Shown here piece after piece: positions 6,282 through 7,316 of a stretch of 7,316 bases of DNA. The DNA is from Beijerinckiaceae bacterium (GTDB lineage Bacteria > Pseudomonadota > Alphaproteobacteria > Rhizobiales > Beijerinckiaceae). The stretch's first letter is position 1; each line of letters starts with the position of its first letter. The stretch spans positions 1 to 7,316 of the forward strand of contig JAKONB010000395.1 of the NCBI GenBank assembly GCA_022702195.1, read 5' to 3'. The position numbers were made by a program, and so were the translations under genes. Below the pieces are notes generated by a model, which saw only the letters and a program-made list of their open reading frames with translations, was not told where the DNA came from and searched no databases.

Positions 6282-6311
6282 TTGCCCGCGCAAGATCAGC
6301 CTCGCTATAGC
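6282..6311 (+). promoter_or_regulatory. Candidate promoter of the DUF3649-PepSY operon
   Basis: TTGCCC (6282-6287) and TATAGC (6306-6311) are spaced 18 bp apart, a reasonable housekeeping-type -35/-10 pair in a locally AT-richer stretch. The -10 lies inside a perfect 10-bp palindrome CGCTATAGCG (6303-6312). A transcript starting near 6318 would have a leader of about 78 nt. The ICE-like palindrome is centred about 20 bp before the -35, a position that would suit activation. Confidence 0.4.
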
Positions 6312-6318
6312 GGGACCC

Positions 6319-6354
6319 AACCGGTCGGACGGTTCGTGGAGCGGGCGCGCCCGC
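6319..6354 (+). other. Short inverted repeats in the leader of the iron-type operon
   Basis: The predicted leader contains AACCG (6319-6323) pairing with CGGTT (6330-6334), followed by a perfect 14-bp palindrome GCGGGCGCGCCCGC (6341-6354) that could fold as a 5-bp stem with a 4-nt loop. No T-tract follows and no known riboswitch was recognised. They may be chance products of high GC. Confidence 0.25.
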
Positions 6355-6383
6355 AGCGGATCGATTGTGCGCCGACTTCACGC

Positions 6384-6389
6384 GAGGGA
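6384..6389 (+). promoter_or_regulatory. Ribosome binding site deciding the DUF3649 start
   Basis: GAGGGA lies six bases before the ATG at 6396. The same frame is open further upstream, to a TTG at 6282, but that TTG overlaps the candidate -35 and lacks a Shine-Dalgarno sequence. The ATG is therefore preferred. Confidence 0.65.
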
Positions 6390-6395
6390 CGTGCG

Positions 6396-6731
6396 ATGCC
6401 GGACGAGCCACCCCGGAAGGACGCCGCCGAGCGGGCCTTGACCCGCTACCGGCTCGCCGTCGCGGCGCGGGTGATCCTGGGCGTGTTCGGGAGCTACGCC
6501 GTCGCGGCCCTTTCCACGGCCCTGCTGTCGCTGGTCCTGCCCCTCGTCCGCTCGGAGGCGGTGGCCACCGCCACGCTCCTCAGCTTCGCGATCATGGCCG
6601 GCGCGGTGGTCTGGGTGTTCGCCGCCCGGACCCTGGGACGCGCCGCCCTCGGCATCGCCCTCCCCATCGGGATCCTCGCCGCCGCCCTGTGGCTGGCGCT
6701 GGATCACGCGCCGGCGGTGTCACCCACATGA
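6396..6731 (+). CDS. DUF3649-type small membrane protein, iron-uptake associated
   Basis: This 111-residue protein has a charged N-terminus (PPRKDAAERALTRYR) and three hydrophobic segments at about 26-51, 54-77 and 83-102, so it should be an inner-membrane protein. The stretch RSEAVATATLLSF (52-64) followed by WVFAARTLGRA (73-83) matches my memory of DUF3649, a family that commonly lies between a TonB-dependent siderophore receptor and a PepSY membrane protein. Its molecular function is unknown. The ATG is chosen for the GAGGGA six bases upstream. The stop TGA overlaps the ATG of the next gene (ATGA, 6728-6731), so the two are almost certainly co-transcribed and translationally coupled. The DUF3325 gene often found between such partners is absent here. 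Family call is by recognition only. Confidence 0.7.
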   Translation: MPDEPPRKDAAERALTRYRLAVAARVILGVFGSYAVAALSTALLSLVLPLVRSEAVATATLLSFAIMAGAVVWVFAARTLGRAALGIALPIGILAAALWLALDHAPAVSPT

Positions 6732-7316
6732 GGACCGGATTTCGGCAATCGATGGCCTGGCTGCACGGCTGGGCCGGCCTCGTCACCGGCTGGGTGATGT
6801 TCGCGGTGTTCGTCACCGGCACGGCGACCTACTACCGCACCGACATCTCGCTCTGGATGCGGCCGGAACTCCCTGCCGGTCCGGTGGATCCGGTGCGGGC
6901 GGCGGAGACCGGCGCCGCCTATCTCAAGGACCACGCGCCCAAGGCGATGGTCTGGTACATCGGGCTGCCGCAGCCGGACCGGCCGCTCACCGGCGTCTAC
7001 TGGATGGACAGCTTCGACGGGCCGATGGGCCAGGCGATGCTCGACGGGCGGACCGGCACGCCGACCCCCGCCCGCGCCACGCAGGGCGGCGATTTCCTCT
7101 ACCGCTTCCACTACGAACTCCAGATGATGCCGCTGGTCGGGCGCTGGATCGTCGGCCTGTGCGCCATGGTGATGCTGGTGGCGCTGATCAGCGGCATCGT
7201 CACCCACCGGCGGATCTTCGCCGACTTCTTCACCTTCCGGCGGGACCGGTCGGCCCAGCGCGGCTGGCTCGACGCCCACAACGTCACCGGCGTGCTCGCC
7301 CTGCCGTTCCACCTGA
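6728..7316 (+). CDS. PepSY-associated transmembrane protein, probable ferri-siderophore reductase type (3' end outside window)
   Basis: The first 196 codons are present. Residues 11-36 (WLHGWAGLVTGWVMFAVFVTG...) form the first membrane helix with His13. A periplasmic stretch follows, then FHYEL (His128), a second helix at about 137-159, His160, and DAHNVTGVLALPFHL (His184), the hallmark DxHN..Gv.alPf motif of PepSY-TM proteins. Family members such as FoxB and FegB sit in the inner membrane and are linked to ferri-siderophore reduction or use; in FoxB, membrane histidines bind heme, and His13, His128, His160 and His184 are candidates here. Its start overlaps the preceding stop by four bases, with no strong Shine-Dalgarno sequence, so translation is probably coupled. 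The siderophore receptor expected as a partner is not in the window. The substrate cannot be told from this sequence. Confidence 0.85.
   Translation, partial: MRTGFRQSMAWLHGWAGLVTGWVMFAVFVTGTATYYRTDISLWMRPELPAGPVDPVRAAETGAAYLKDHAPKAMVWYIGLPQPDRPLTGVYWMDSFDGPMGQAMLDGRTGTPTPARATQGGDFLYRFHYELQMMPLVGRWIVGLCAMVMLVALISGIVTHRRIFADFFTFRRDRSAQRGWLDAHNVTGVLALPFHL

Larger units (their letters stand above)
6146..6395. other. Divergent intergenic region
   Basis: The 250 bp between the helicase start and the DUF3649 start hold no convincing gene. They contain the two candidate promoters, the ICE-like palindrome and the inverted repeats listed separately. The central part (about 6250-6310) is noticeably richer in A and T than the coding DNA around it, as expected of a regulatory region. 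No tRNA or recognised small RNA was seen. Confidence 0.6.

Noticed and set aside
3788..6310. An 840-codon open frame on the plus strand opposite the N-terminal half
   Set aside because: It has low-complexity composition, no family resemblance, and crosses the divergent promoter region; it is a shadow of the minus-strand gene.
6282..6395. A 38-codon upstream extension of the DUF3649 gene from TTG
   Set aside because: The TTG overlaps the candidate -35, has no ribosome binding site, and the extension does not resemble the family; the ATG at 6396 has a good GAGGGA.
6704..7312. A 202-codon minus-strand frame opposite the PepSY gene
   Set aside because: It is antisense to clear PepSY-TM motifs and has His/Arg/Gly-rich composition typical of a shadow frame.

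Overview
The window is very GC-rich and coding-dense. Its gene content points to an alphaproteobacterium of the Hyphomicrobiales (Rhizobiales), most plausibly Methylobacteriaceae. The reasons are the alphaproteobacterial form of the TolB C-terminus, an Irr/ICE-like palindrome in front of an iron-type operon, and a GC-rich palindromic repeat inserted in frame in a coding sequence. The genus is an inference; no marker gene settles it.

Layout. (1) Positions 2-160 (+) hold the last 52 codons of tolB. (2) Positions 174-6145 (-) are one very large gene convergent with tolB, 13 bp from its stop. It encodes a DUF4011 / UPF1-like superfamily 1 helicase (COG1112) / MTES_1575-type PD-(D/E)xK nuclease / DUF3320 protein, 1990 residues if read through. 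As written, the gene is broken by one missing base exactly inside the Walker A motif (G run at 4098-4103). This leaves an N-terminal frame (6145-4064) and a C-terminal frame (through 4097 down to 174). (3) Positions 6146-6395 are a 250-bp divergent intergenic region with candidate promoters, an ICE-like palindrome and several short inverted repeats. (4) Positions 6396-6731 and 6728-7316 (+) are a two-gene overlapping operon: a DUF3649-type small membrane protein and the start of a PepSY-associated membrane protein, the kind of pair that accompanies TonB-dependent siderophore uptake.

How it fits together. The two flanks are housekeeping (Tol-Pal envelope system) and iron acquisition. The helicase-nuclease between them looks like an accessory gene. 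Its combination of beta-sandwich, transglutaminase-like module with the expected Cys and His replaced, SF1 helicase and Vsr-like nuclease is consistent with a nucleic-acid-targeting, possibly anti-phage, role, but nothing in the window proves this. The most notable points are the frameshift inside the ATP-binding P-loop (error, inactivation or slippage), an ATGA stop/start overlap directly after it, the in-frame palindromic repeat near 2528-2725, and the ICE-like element before the iron operon.

Residue numbers for the large protein refer to the reconstructed 1990-residue product.
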